Part shown: positions 1-12,183 of the stretch, one piece after another
Numbering within the stretch: position 1 is the stretch's first letter
Layout: each line of letters begins with the position of its first letter
DNA from: Stichopus chloronotus
Taxonomy: Eukaryota > Echinodermata > Holothuroidea > Aspidochirotida > Stichopodidae
Length of the DNA stretch: 64,000 bases
Direction: 5' to 3'
Assembly: GCA_021234535.1 (NCBI GenBank)
Contig: CM037850.1
Span: 2,790,001 to 2,854,000 of the forward strand
The notes under the pieces: model-generated
The model's database searches: none
What the model was told of the DNA's origin: nothing
Seen by the model: the letters and a program-made list of their open reading frames with translations, nothing else
Program-made: the position numbers and the translations under genes

Positions 1-1285
1 ATCTTTGAAACGTTGTTCAATTATTTTTTGAAGCATAATTTCTTTTACAGGTATCAGTTTGGGTTTATTCCAGGCCTCTCAACTACTCATGCCTTGCTTC
101 ATCTAACTGATATGATTACCAACGTTTTTGAAAAGAGGCACTTTGTCTTTGGTTCTTTATTAGACTTGTCTAAAGTGTTCGAAACCCTTCATCATAATGT
201 TTTTATTGATTAAACTTGAGCACTATGGGATAAGAGGTAGCACCTTGGACTGGAGTACAAGTTATCTTTCTAATAGACATCAGTTTGTCTCCATCAATCA
301 CAGGAATCCTCATTATCTTGATATTAACTGTGGTGTACCATACTGGTCCATACTAGGTCCGTTACTTTCATCATTTCTGTTAATGATCTTCATAAAGTTA
401 CTGATGATCTGCATATAATAAGTTATGCCCAGGATACCAATATTTTTCTATTCTAGTCCTGACCCCATCTAGTATTTGATATTGTTCAGGAAGAATTTGT
501 GAAGATTTTCAGATGGTTTTGTCAATAAGCTTTCTCTCAATGTTAATAAGACAACCTCTGTTTTGTTTAGTCCTGTCAATAATCCGATCGATCCAGCATT
601 CAAGTCCATTAATCTCTGCAATTCTACAATACCTCGATCTCTCGAATGTTGCTAAAGTCTTGAGGGTTCTAATTGATAAGCACGTCACTTGGAGGGATCA
701 CACTTATTCAGTTACTACAAAGTAGGCTAATAATATTGGAATTATCGGTCGCATCCGTTCAACCCTACCTAGGAAAGTCTTTATCTCTCTTCAAAATACT
801 CGTACTTTCCATTTATCCTACTGTAATATTGTGCGGGTTAAAGTTAAATAATTTCCGGACCAAATTGTTGCCATTATCCACTAAGTAATAAAGACTTGTA
901 CGTTACCTCTTTAATACTCACTACTTGCAGGACACTCCTCCTCTATTCAGAAAATTAAATTTCTTGTCTATTTACGAGATCAGCCGCTACCAATGTGGTT
1001 TTATTTGCTTACAGCTATTTAAATAGCTAGTTACCCAATATATTTAATGGTTACCTTCGAATGATTCACGACGACTGCTAGCTCTTATCGAACCAGATCG
1101 TCACACCCTTTCACAAAACCTCTTTATAAACTCCAGACCTCCATCCACAATGTCCGTTATGTAGCTCCTAATGCTTGGAATTCTCTCCCCCACAGTATTT
1201 CCAATCATTGCCATGCCTCCTTTAATACCTTGAAGATCAAAATAAAATGTTTCCTACTGTCAATTACTTCTCCGTGGTAGCTTCC
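1..1285 (+). pseudogene. Decayed LINE (non-LTR retrotransposon) reverse transcriptase
   Basis: Fragments in shifting frames read as a non-LTR reverse transcriptase. Positions 13-213 carry a QFGF-PG-STTHALLHLTD stretch and an LDLSK-F catalytic-region match. The region from 197 to about 420 continues with DKLEHYGIRG-like, YLSNR-QFVSIN and GVP-(Q)-SILGPLL blocks. The thumb follows at about 660-890 in other frames. Near 1150-1280 there is a typical LINE 3' segment (PNAWNSLPHSI followed by SFNTLK). Several frameshifts and stops are present, and the 5' end lies outside the window. The clade cannot be assigned by eye; it looks Jockey/CR1-like. It is a dead relic and unrelated to the host genes. Confidence 0.85.
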
Positions 1286-4200
1286 TGTCAAGAAGTTCTT
1301 TTTTCTTTTCTTGTGTGTCGCGTCTTTTGATTTCTATTCTTGTCTCACTGTGTCCGTGTTTTTTTGTTTTTTTTTTGGAATTGTGTTTGTCTTGAGGTAT
1401 CCACGCTCATAAGCCTCGCTAAGCTTCCTGTAGACAGCCCTCTCCGGGTCTTCACCATGTGTACTTATGTATATTTGAAACTGTTTATATTACCTAAACG
1501 AAATAACTATTTGTTGAGCTTGGACTTGTATTGAGTGTAATTAGAAAAGCCGGACGGATAAGATTACGTCTGACCTTGAATGTACACTCGAGGCTGGTCA
1601 TGGAGAGACTGGTCATTCAATGAACAAAAACTTACCGAAAACACTTTTAAAAGAAAGGGAAAACTACACAAAAGTAGTTAAAAAAAAACAGACATCAGAC
1701 TTAAAGCTTGACGGTTCTGGCTAGGAGTGTCCACGTAATGATGAAAAGCCAAGAATACATCCTGAGGTCTCATCACTTGTGCATCAAAGACATGATGCTA
1801 TTCAAGACGTTGCTCCTTGATTTGTATCGGGAATTGCAGTATATTCATTGAGACGAAATGCTTGGGAAAGAAGTTATTACATTTCAATGTGCAACACAAT
1901 ATAATACTGTGATATTATTTAGATTAAACAGATCACAAATTCTTATCATACGAAATAAGTCAGACTCATCGAGCGACAATACATTAAAGTAAATACATAC
2001 ATGTACATCTATATAGGTAACTATATTAATTATATGTATATAAATGTACTAATTCAATATAAGTTTTCATTAAACAGTGCAGTATCTATAGTGTCATATA
2101 TGAAGGATGGAGGGGGGGGGGGGGTGTAAGGTTCCATATCCACACTGATTTTTTATCTCATCCCCATAGGTAGTGTACAGAGAGGAGATGTTCTACATAC
2201 TTGAGCGGTTAAACGGGCCAACCACAAACTTGGTGGGTGCAGGCTGGGTGTGAGATGTAGTGTCCTTTAGATGACGTCGCAGTCACGATACTGTAACGCA
2301 TCATGCAGTGTTATGTGGTAGCAGTACATGTTGTCACGACAACTGTTACACATTAACCTCTCCATGAATGTGCCACGGTATTTCAACCTACACAACCAGT
2401 TCTGAGCTGAATGTTTACATCTGGTAGCAATGTCGTTTCCCGTGCGTTGATAATACCTTCACTCAATATATGTTAACAACGTATATATATATAGATATAT
2501 CAAGGTTCGTCATGAGACGTCACAAGTCAACCATTCTTCAGTGTTATTCATACGATGTGTTCGTAAAAGTAACACTCCCTGCTTTCAAGTTAAATATGGT
2601 AGATTCTACAGTAGTAAGACATGCAGACGCCTTCAACATGTACATGCCGCACATATACAGTCGCCACATCTATAGGTTCCCAATTGGCGTTCCATACTAT
2701 CCGGCAGTTTGTTGTTACTTGCATGCTACATATCATACTACTTCAATTGAACAAAGTTAACGCAGTATTATACGGTCGCACTAAAAGGTGTGGTATCGTG
2801 GACGGACGGAACATATCTCTTCCCACTGGTCTATGGACTGATCTATAACCGTAAGTACCGTATGTATTAATACTAGTATATACTTCCATCAGTAGAGCAA
2901 TAAAAAAGGCGACTACGTTCAAGTATTATGTCTTATGTCATTCGTACGAAGTCGGACCTATATGATCTTATCATTCCTGCATACTGCAGGTCAACTCCCT
3001 GCGTACTGCATAGGGCTCGCCGCCTGGAGGGTCACCTATACAGGTCATCGGCGCTGTCGTTGTTAAACGGTCTCTATTGTACGTTGTTCCAAGCCTCTCT
3101 CTGCAATACATCCCGAAGGACAATGATGGTTCCGCCATGTCTGCCGGGTTTCAAGAGATGTGTGTTCTGCTGTAACTGTGTACAGTTCAGTTCTAAAGAG
3201 ACATCTGTTTCCCTCAGATGCAGTACAGGGAGACATTTGAGGGGACGATAGCAGAAGTTCTTTCATTTGTTCGACTTAACGGTGGTTATCTTTAGTTTTC
3301 CATCGGAGCGAGTCCTCAGCCGCTATACGTGAAGTCTTCACGGCATGTAGTGTGCCAGCCGCCAATCCTCAAAAATAGCCAGCCACAACGTGTACGGTGT
3401 ACCAAACATCTCCTTTTTAATTTTCAGTCTAAGCTCACCAATTTCCTTTACAGATTCTTCATTTTTTATGTTAGTTAAAGTAGCTTTTAAGGAATTGTGC
3501 ACTGACAAAAATTGGAGTTCCATAGAAATTAGGAAACTTTTTAAGAAATGTCTACTTTAAGTGGTTTATTGCACTTTTCGAAGTCTGTGATTTCGCCCAG
3601 AAACAACTCCTTGAATATCATTTGTATTTAAACATTAGGATAGTTTGAGGGATGGGATCTTAACTTGTACAAAGTTTCAACTTAACAGTAAACAGTAAAA
3701 AACATTACAATTTTCATGTCAATAGATTAGTGGACGTATCTCTTTGAATTGCACTTTTTGCACAATTTGGAAAAAAATAATTTCAGGCGATAATTAACTT
3801 CTGCCATAATATTTCAAATTCTCCTTACCCTACGACAGCCCCGTAGGGGCAACATGTCAATGTTGGAGTTTCGACGGCCAGATACGTGGATTGGTCTGAT
3901 GTGAGGGGAACACCTTTGGAAAATTCTAAATGCAGAATGATTCTATATGCATAATGGTGGGTGATAAATTGTATTCCCAAAAAGCAAGACCTCTCAGAGA
4001 TTTTTTTTTTAGGGAGGGGCGTCACTCTACGAGCCTGCATAACGACAACAACTATAAAATTCGATACTGTTATGGTTGGCAGTCTTCATTCAACTCAAGC
4101 GTGAGCTTCTTTGAAGTTTGAGCAAGGTAATGGGGAGTATTCTGTAGTAATGAATATTCATTTTATCGAAATTAGGTGATCAGTTTGTTTGGTTGTTTGT

Positions 4201-7200
4201 GAGGCACGGTGCTTCTTTTTTTATCATTTATTACTACAATTTAAGATTGCGATCAATGATAAATGAATCATACATGTTTTTGGCTCAACAGTGGGACCCG
4301 TACTGTTCCATATTTATTAGGCTGTGTATGCGCTTAAAGTAATAGCGGTTAACCTTTGAAAAATGGGTTCTACTGTTCAAATTTTTTGTATGCCATCTCC
4401 GTTGTATATTTCGAAGTACAGCTGTACTCTCTCTGTCATTGAATGACACATTCCGTCCAAAAATAAGCCCGCGGATACCATCGAAAATGAAGGAAAACAT
4501 AAAAGTGATTGTGTGCGTAGGTAAAAAGCCAATTAGTAAGTAGAATGGTACAGCTGATCACTGACGTAGCAATGGAACCATCAGTGTGTAGGTTTCTTTT
4601 TTTTTTTCCTTGTTCGATTTCCATCTCCAAAACCGATCAAACTGAAGAATCGACGACTGAGTAGGCTGCTAATGTTTTTGATATACCAGTGACACATGCG
4701 CTATTGAGTATATTCATTATGTACTGTAGGTGCTTATACTAGGAACCATTAAGTCATTTCAATCATTTGAATGTCCACAATATGTTCCGGTGCCTGACTA
4801 ACCTCGTGTGTACATTCACTGATAACAAAAACGTAAGACCAAGCAAAATCTTATCCTTTCCGTTTGTCCTTATACAGTACGCACTCAATCATAACGGTTA
4901 AGATCAAAGGTTATCTTGCGGGCTTTCCATGCACACGCAGTAAGCTCCAATGTAATGCCGTATCCTATTACTGTACGTGGAGTTTAGTTCACTTTCAACA
5001 GAAAATGGTAACTGATATTTGAGATAAGTCAGTCTCCGAACCATTTCCCCAGAATCCATTGCGGTGTGTCCCAGCGCTTTACATTATATTGTCCAAAAGC
5101 ATTGTCAACGTACAGTCGTATAGTTAGGAGACAAACTGATGTTTCGTATCGACAGCCACGTTATGTTTTAAAGAGGAAGTTGGGTGTTTATTGCGGACTT
5201 TATCAGCCGTTCACTTGTTCAACTCCTGAAAGGGGTAAGTTAACCCAGTGAGGCTATTTGAAAGGGCAAGGATGTCTGTCATGGCTGTGCTAAAATATTC
5301 AGCAGATCCTTTACATGTTCCATTACACATGTTTTACCCCTGCGGATGACATTTAATATACCGATTGCCATGCAGCTTAAGAAAGCATTGCCATTTAATT
5401 GACCCACCTGAGTTACTTTATAAGATCGATGTTTAATTGACCATGTGGGTTATCACAGGATGAGGTGATGAAAGCTGTTCTAAGGTGATGAGATTTTGCA
5501 ACAAGTTAATTGAGCCTCACTAAAGCAGAGACTGGCCCTTTAGTGTACAGTACATAATTCGGCACTTCATGAACATGTCTATATGCATAATGGGTGGGCC
5601 AAAATCTCAGTTTACTATGTCACATTGTAATAGCCTCCTTTTCCATGATATTACAACAAAAACTGCATTTCGACAATATACATAAACCTCTAGCTTTAAC
5701 GCTATATGCATGCCTTTACAAGGCGTTTCGCTAAGGGTTTGTAGGTGTAACTTCAAAGGTGTCTTGGTGATTCTATCAACGAATGCAGCCACAGTTAACC
5801 TAGTTCTGAAACAAATGAACAGAAGTCTTGCTAGTTTAGAAAAGTAAATTATCAAATTTTTGTTACTTATCGTTATGACGTTTGTAAAAATGATGTTTTA
5901 CTTTGCCAGTGAAATTGACATCCTGTGCGCGTGTGTGTGTGTTTGGGGTATGTAAAAGGCGCCAAATGGGGGGGGGGGGGGGGGACCCGAGACACCAGAA
6001 CTTGTGACTGGGGATAGGCCGAGAAATGGGAATATCGATCCCCTTTTCTGGGTACTTTGACAAAGTGCCAATTGGTGTATAAGATATGCTCCTTTAACCT
6101 CGATAGGTCGATCTTACGTTTTCTCCAATTAGCTACAGTATTCTATTTTACCTGTGTGTAAGGGGTATATTTGTGTAAAACAAAACATACACATAGGTTT
6201 CTGAATCGGGGATGAATGCAAGACTAAATACCAGCGAACTGGGGACATCATCTGCAGAGTGGGGAGATCCTCGATTACGTGAGGAAAAATCCATGTCCTC
6301 GATAGGCACCCTAAACAGTTTATGTGTGTGTGTAGGAGCACGAAATTAGGAATAATACACCTACCGAGAGTACCTGTGTGTTACAACAAACTGTACTCTC
6401 TGTTTTAGCGTCTTTTAATTTTCTTGTGCTAAGCAAGGAAGCTATGCAGTCAGGCCGGTCGCGTATGTCTGGGTGTGAAAGTGGAATAACCATAACTCAA
6501 TAATTAATACAGGGATCACCACGAAAAGTAAATTCTTTGAGTTGTTGTAACTTGGGTGTCCATTGCTTAAAGGAGGTCATTGAGGTGATATCGGTATGTT
6601 TGTGAGATTTCGTAGGGTATAACCACGTGACAATTCTCACAGTTAGCATAATTAGTCACGTTTCACTTCTAATATCTATAAAAAGTCTCAGCGTTATTAT
6701 TTTTTTCCTGTCATGTAATAGGTGTGCAACATTTGAATATGTATTAATGTGAAACCGCGTGTCTGGTCACTAAGTTTCAAAAACTAAATTGAATCGTTAA
6801 TTGATTCACTCACTCACTAATGCTCCTTGGTACAGTATGTGACGCATGAGGATCTTCTTACTTTGAACCTATGTCATTGATATTTGAAGGAAACGTGTCA
6901 GGTTTAGAAAAAAAAAAAAGAATAGTGAATTTCAGAGAACAACCCAATGTGCCTCTTTAAACTGTGACATAATTTTAAAATGAGGTTGATTGGTAGGGGA
7001 TATTGCGCCATAACATTTATAAATATGAAAGGTTCAAAATGTCAGAAAATCAATGTTTTATTGCTATCTCCCTAACGAAACATTTTAGAGGAATGGCCTA
7101 ATGGGAAATTGTGTCCGTTTGTGTGCTTATGATGACATCATTTGACCTTACTTGACCTAATTTGACTCTCTTACGATGTTTGGATTGGTCTTGTTGAGAA

Positions 7201-8161
7201 AAACCAAAATATCAATTATACTAGCCCCTGATGATGCCCTTAAGTCGAGTTAATACCATTTTCGTGAAAGTACATGGGAGGTACTGTACCTTTATTGCGC
7301 ACTGCAGCGGAAACTGAACGATTACTCCAAATCCTAAGATATCCTATTGCCTGTCACAGAAATTAGCCAGTTGACTTACCCACCCTTGTCCCACCAAAAA
7401 CAAAACATTGATATACGATAGGCACGATGTTTGTGACACTATTGAGCTTTATGATTTACAGTATACCACTCCCCAACCACTTTCACAGTCTAATTGTCTG
7501 ATGTTGTTGGGTTTAAACTGGCTAAATGAGTTGGTTCACACAATTCATTATATTCGTTCCTACCTGTTCAGTGTTACCTACCGTACTGTATGTGTTTATG
7601 ATGACGAGTCAAACGAATTAAAAAAAAACTGTACATTTTAGGGTGCAGTATCAGCCTTTTGGAACCATACTTTATGACATTATACAATTTCCCAAATTTT
7701 CAATAACTGTAGAAATAGACATACTGTATGGCTAATGAGGCTAATTAGAAATAGTACCCTACATGGTTGTCTTAAAACACAACGCTTTTCACTTCACAAA
7801 ATAATTTAAAAAATATATATATCATCAACTCTTTGAATCCCTTAAAAGTAATGATAACAGTCACACAAGAATAATAATGCCACAATGCCTCCGGGCTGCA
7901 TACTCTACTTAGACCTAAACCACACGGTGTAGCGTAGGTGAACTATACGTTTCATGTCGCATGAGAGCAATTTCAGGCAATGGAAATCGCACCCCCAACG
8001 ACCTCAACCAAATACCTCCTAAATCATTTTACCTCGGGGTTGGATATTGACCTCTGGCGATCATCTCCATTCTACACGCGGTACAGTACGTAAGTTAGCA
8101 ATTTACTCTATTGAAATGATATGTTGATAAAAACTTTAAATGTAAACGGCTTATTTTACAG
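1286..8161. other. Intergenic stretch, no gene recognised
   Basis: No convincing exon was seen; the short open frames have no recognisable domains. It holds a poly-G run (about 2110-2124), a second poly-G run (about 5968-5983) beside a short TG-rich stretch, and a fragment resembling the 5' end of HINE-like family A (see 6410). Bases 8150-8161 are the end of a presumed 5'UTR intron with the acceptor TTATTTTACAG. The promoter and first non-coding exon of the CARD-GIMAP gene probably lie here, but I cannot place them. Confidence 0.5.
6410..6640 (+). repeat. Fragment of HINE-like family A, 5' part
   Basis: The run from an oligo-T tract through GCAAGGAAGCTATGCAGTC resembles the 5' part of the element at 10493, which has GGGGAATCTATGCAGTC at the same distance from its start. 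A TG-rich stretch and an AGGTCA-like segment (GGAGGTCATTGAGGT) follow, but no tandem array is present. It is a divergent, truncated copy. Confidence 0.4.
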
Positions 8162-8211
8162 GCTTTCTGGTACTTTCCGGTGGTTGTTTATTTGCGAACA
8201 TCCTCAGTAAG
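8162..8211 (+). other. 5'UTR end of CARD-GIMAP-Hint gene, after splice acceptor
   Basis: A pyrimidine-rich acceptor (TTATTTTACAG) precedes GCTTTCTGG, 50 bases before the start ATG in the context GTAAGATGG. The paralogue at 63010 has the same layout: CTGCAG, then GCCTTTTCTG, then the CARD ATG. This shared pattern supports a 5'UTR intron whose upstream exon lies further left. Confidence 0.6.
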
Positions 8212-8526
8212 ATGGCGATGACATCTGCGCAAAGAAAGGCTCTAGACAGGACCTTAGAAGTCCTGGCTGAGGATCTAGATGTCACTCCTGCTATTATTCA
8301 TCTGAAAAGCAAAGAAATTCTTCAAGATATTGACGAAGAGAAAATCAGCTCCAAAGTTACGGAGAAGGAAAAAGTCATGGAATTGGTGAAAATTATCAAA
8401 AAGCGAGGCAGGAAGGCCTTTCAAGCATTAATGGAGTACTTGGAGAATTGTTTAGGATCAGAGCATCTTGCAGAAGAATTGGATGAAAACTTAAAGACTG
8501 TCGAAGCAGAACTGGCTGGTCTAACA
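8212..8526 (+). CDS. CARD-GIMAP-Hint protein, exon 1: CARD domain (copy 1)
   Basis: First coding exon, residues 1-105, of a predicted ~963-residue protein. It encodes a helical death-fold domain best read as a CARD. Helix 1 begins QRKALDRTLEVL. The mid-domain LKSKEIL resembles the CARD 'L..K.IL' element. The C-terminal half VMELVKIIKKRGRKAF followed by LMEYLENC has the 'kGxxAFxxLxxxL' signature. CARDs mediate homotypic assembly in apoptosis and innate immune signalling, so this part probably recruits a partner or oligomerises the GTPase; that role is inferred. The donor is ACA|GTAAGA (phase 0). The start is the ATG at 8212 (AAGATGG context); the paralogue starts the same way with MAM. There is no signal peptide, so the protein should be cytosolic. 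A death-effector-like fold is the alternative reading. Confidence 0.82.
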
Positions 8527-9334
8527 GTAAGAACAAATATTTTCTGTAATCATTCATTCTTGAGACTCTCAATGAGACTTCATTTTTCCTTCACCTGTGA
8601 TCCTCCCTTCAGTAGCAATAGTTTGGTGGAGGTCAAAGGTCATTTGTGGTCAACAGGGATTAAATAGAGAGATCCTCGTAAACACAATATCACAAGAAGG
8701 GATGCTTGTAAAGATCCTATACTGTATGTGGGGTTCCTTATTGGGTACAAGAAGCCTATTGTTTTTGGTGGCGGTCAAAGGTCACTTGGGGTCAACAGCG
8801 ATCAAAATAGTGAAAGCATTGTAAACACGATATCTCAGAAAGCTTGCAATCATCGAAGCAACAATGCATGTGTTCATTCTGGTTGATAAATAGACATATT
8901 GTTCTCCATGGTAATCATACTTTACGTGTCAACCGTCAAAACCTTAGAGCAACATCACGTTTTTTTTCTCTGGGGGGAGGCGGAAAAACCGCTAGCAGAC
9001 GAAAGTTGTAAAGACGTACAGTTAATTAATGAGTGCAAAAGGTGAAATATCGGGGGAAAAAAATCATTTACTTGTTTCAAGCTCACATGTCGTTAGCCAC
9101 TACTTCATTATTAACAATTCCTTCCAAATGTCTAATAAGTCTTCCGAGTGAAGTGGAAAGTCGTTGAGATGTGAGATTTGTTATTACAAAACCATGTAAA
9201 CCAAATAAAGTTCTACTAATATGGAATGCTTACTGCAAGCAAACTTTCAAAACGTGATCCTATTGAATTAATCGTCTTCTAATTGAAATTGTCACAGAAG
9301 AAATACAATAAATTCTCGCTCTCTATCTCTTCAG
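8527..9334 (+). other. Intron 1 with two AGGTCA repeat units
   Basis: GTAAGA donor and CTCTATCTCTTCAG acceptor, phase 0. Two diverged ~145 bp units of the family A tandem repeat lie at about 8600-8850. The first holds a perfect AGGTCAAAGGTCA at 8630-8642 and the second GGTCAAAGGTCA near 8776. The rest is featureless AT-rich sequence. Confidence 0.75.
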
Positions 9335-9778
9335 CTGGAGAAAGATGGTAGAAGACAAATTGAGAAATGGAAGGAATTCGAAGAGAAATTCCACTATGGC
9401 AGATGTGTGCATGAAAGCATTGGAATGTACCAATATGTTCCGAATAGTGTGAATGTTCTGTTGGTAGGTAAAACTGGGTCTGGAAAAAGCGCCACCGGAA
9501 ACACAATCATTGGAAAAGATCATTTCAAAGCCAGTGGTACTAGTGCATCTGTTACTAAGACGATTGATATGAAAGACTTTCAGGAGGATAGATTTAACTT
9601 TACCGTCATCGACACCCCAGGATTGTTCGATACAGCTAAGGATTTTCGAAACGAAGAAATGTTACTAGAAATTGCAAAGACGATGATAACCTTCAAAGGA
9701 GGCATCCATCTCTTCCTTTTGGTATGCAGTTCGACGAGGTTTACTGCAGAAGAACAAGAAACTGTTAAAGTTATTGAG
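9335..9778 (+). CDS. CARD-GIMAP-Hint protein, exon 2: AIG1/GIMAP GTPase N-terminal part (copy 1)
   Basis: Second coding exon, residues 106-253, beginning with an amphipathic helix (KWKEFEEKF) that leads into an AIG1-type GTPase. The P-loop [13 protein letters not shown] starts at about residue 151. A candidate G2 Thr lies in the SASVTKTID segment. The G3 motif DTPG is at 198-201 within FTVIDTPGLFDT. The TRFTAEEQETVK segment is the conserved GIMAP box before G4. GIMAP/AIG1 proteins are septin-like GTPases that bind membranes and act in lymphocyte survival and plant defence; invertebrate members are often expanded in immune gene sets. The acceptor is CTTCAG|CTG and the donor GAG|GTATGT, both phase 0. 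The frame is open across the whole exon, and the same P-loop occurs at the same offset in copy 2. Confident as AIG1 family. Confidence 0.92.
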
Positions 9779-10492
9779 GTATGTGACCACTACTCTATCG
9801 ATTGTCAATGTGTTGCGCAATATATACCTTATTATATATACTCTATTTTAGTCGGTACACACTCCTAGTTTCGTATAACTTAGGTCTTTTTCGATAAATG
9901 TTTGATAATCTATTTTACCCTAAACTTTTCAGACATTAAAATTGCAAAGCGAATGAAATGCTATGAAGATCCTTATCTTCTACTTTAAAATGTCAGTCCC
10001 TCCAACCAGATTCATTTCTTTATTTCGGCGAGGTTCAGCTTGTTGGAAAACAACATTTTATTAGACCAGTTTTATCACCTCATGCTGTGATGATCCTTAT
10101 GGTCAATCGACTTCGTAATGTAGGGCAGTTGGGTCAATAAAAAGTCTAGGCTTTCTTGAACTGCATGTCAGGGTGTATTAGGTGTAATATCCATAGGCAA
10201 AACATGTGTAACTGATCGAGAAAAGAAAGGGTCTGTTGAATATTTAGTACATATCATAACACCATATTGCGCTGTGATTTCACTAACCACAGAAAGTTAC
10301 GAAATAATATATGTAGTTCGTGAATGGAAGTGAAACACGAGACCAAAACAATCAAGAAAGATCGTACTGGCATAACCAAGAGCAATCTATTCACCTGTAA
10401 AACGTAATCTACTTTAAGTTTGCGTGAGGTGTGCTCAATAAAACTTAAATAATAAGACAAAATCCTTCCAAACGGTAATTGTTTGAAGCGAT

Positions 10493-12183
10493 TTTTTGAT
10501 TCCTTGCCGTAGGCAGGGGAATCTATGCAGTCCTGATGTCGTGTGTGGATATGTATGTGTGTGTGTGTGTATGCGTGGGTGTGTGTAGGTGTGTGCGTGT
10601 GTGTGACGCTGCTCGTAAACGCTCTATCTCAAGAAGGGTAACTCTGAGTAATTTCATTTTTTGGCATGTAAGTTGCGCATATTGAATAGATGAACCCTAT
10701 TGTTTTTGATGGAGGTGAAAGGTCATTTAAGGTCACCAGAGGGCAAACTGTGAAAACCTTGTAAACACTCTATCTCAAGAAAGGTAACTGTGACTGATGT
10801 CATACTTGGTGTGTGGGTTGGTCATATTGAGTAGATGACCCCTATTGTTTTTGGTCCAGGTCAAAGGTCATTTGAGGTCACCAGAGGTGAAAATGTGTGA
10901 AAATCTTGTAAACACAATATCTCCAGAAGGGTAAGTGTGACTTATGTCAAACTAAGTGTATGGATTGTTCATATTAAACAAATGATACCTGTTGTTTGTG
11001 ATGGAGGTCAAAGGTCATTTGAGGTCACCGGGGGTCAAACTGTAAAAATCTTGTAAACACAATATCTCCAGAACAGTAACTGTGACTGATGTCATACGTA
11101 GTGTGTGGGTTGCTCATTTTGTGCAAATGATCCGTATTGCTTTTTGTGGAGATCAAAGGTCATTTGAGGTCACCAGAGGTCAAATTGTGAAAACCTTGTA
11201 AACACAATATCTCCAGAAGAGTAACTGTGACTGATGTCATTCTTAGTGTGTGGGTCGTTCATATAACGTAGATGATTCCTTTTGTTTTTGGTCGAGGTCA
11301 AAGATCATTTGAGGTCATCAGAGGTCAAATTGTGAAAACCTTTTAAACACAGTATCTCCAGAAGGGTAACTGTGACTGATGTCATACTTAGTGAGTGGAT
11401 TGAATATTGTCAGTAGAATACCCCTTTTGATTTTGGTGGAAGTCAATGGTCATGTGACGTCACCAAAGGTCAAACTGTGAAAACCTCGCAAACACATTAT
11501 CTCCGAGAGGGTAACTGTGACTGATGTCATACTTGGTGTGTGGGTTGGTCATATTAAGTAGATGATCCCTAACATCTTTGGTGAGGGGCAAAGGTCATTT
11601 GAGGTCACCAGAGGTCACACTGTAAAAACTTGAAAACACGATATCTCCAGAAAAGTAACCATGACTGATGTAGTACTTGGTGTGTGGGTTGGCAATGATG
11701 AGCAAAAGATCTCTATTGTTTTGGTTGAGGTCAAGGGTCATTTGAGGTCACCAGAGGTCGAACTGTAAAAATGTGTAAACACAATATCTCTAGGAGTCTA
11801 ACCTTGACTGATGTCTTACTTGATGTGTAGATTGTACATACTAAGTAAAAGACTTCTTTTGTTTGTGGTGGAGGTCAAAGGTCGTTTGAGTTCACCCGAG
11901 GTCAAACCCTTCCTAACACATTAACGCCAGAAGGGTAATGTTGACTGATGTCATACTTGATGTGTTGGTTGGCCATACTGGGTAGGTGATCTCTATTGCT
12001 TTTGGTGGATGTCAAATGTCACGGTCATTTCAGGTCACCAAAATAAAGGTCATTTTGGGGTAAAGGCTTGTGGTGTATCAAGAAAAATAACTGCAGTTGA
12101 TCTTATACCTGTCATGTGGATATTTTATGTTTGTTATAATATAACCATGTAGCAAGGAATCACAAAGCCTTTTGGCTTTCTGG
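10493..12183 (+). mobile_element. HINE/Helentron-like non-autonomous element, family A, complete copy
   Basis: The 5' part has GATTCCTTGC just inside an oligo-T tract, then a TG microsatellite (10555-10605). About ten tandem units of ~145 bp follow, each centred on a variant of AGGTCAAAGGTCATTTGAGG. The 3' part has GCAAGGAATC, the inverse of the 5' motif, followed by the hairpin AAAGCCTTTTGGCTTT (12164-12179) and CTGG. Subterminal inverted repeats, a microsatellite, tandem core units and a 3' hairpin with CTRR match the Helentron-derived HINE / 'pearl' layout known from molluscs and flies. The boundaries and family name are inferred; the structure is seen directly. There is no coding capacity. 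Confidence 0.7.
10612..12060 (+). repeat. Tandem array of ~145 bp units with AGGTCA half-sites
   Basis: About ten degenerate head-to-tail units. Each contains variants of 'AACACAATATCTCCAGAAG', 'GTGACTGATGTCATACTT', a TTGTTTTTGGT box and the AGGTCA cluster. Perfect AGGTCAAAGGTCA occurs at 10858-10870 and 11005-11017; other units carry one or two substitutions. Related units occur at 8600-8850, 22100-22300 and 23380-24460. Confidence 0.85.

Noticed and set aside
2470..3266. Overlapping open frames on both strands at 2470-3266
   Set aside because: No domain character, no splice evidence, and the frames overlap each other on both strands.
8527..8667. Exon 1 reading on to the stop at 8667 to give a stand-alone 151-residue CARD protein
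   Set aside because: The extension enters the AGGTCA repeat and has no homology in copy 2; the GTAAGA donor at the matching position is the better end. Intron retention remains possible.
10612..12060. Regularly spaced repeats that could suggest a CRISPR array
   Set aside because: Units are ~145 bp, degenerate throughout with no unique spacers, and lie inside an intron of a eukaryotic gene.
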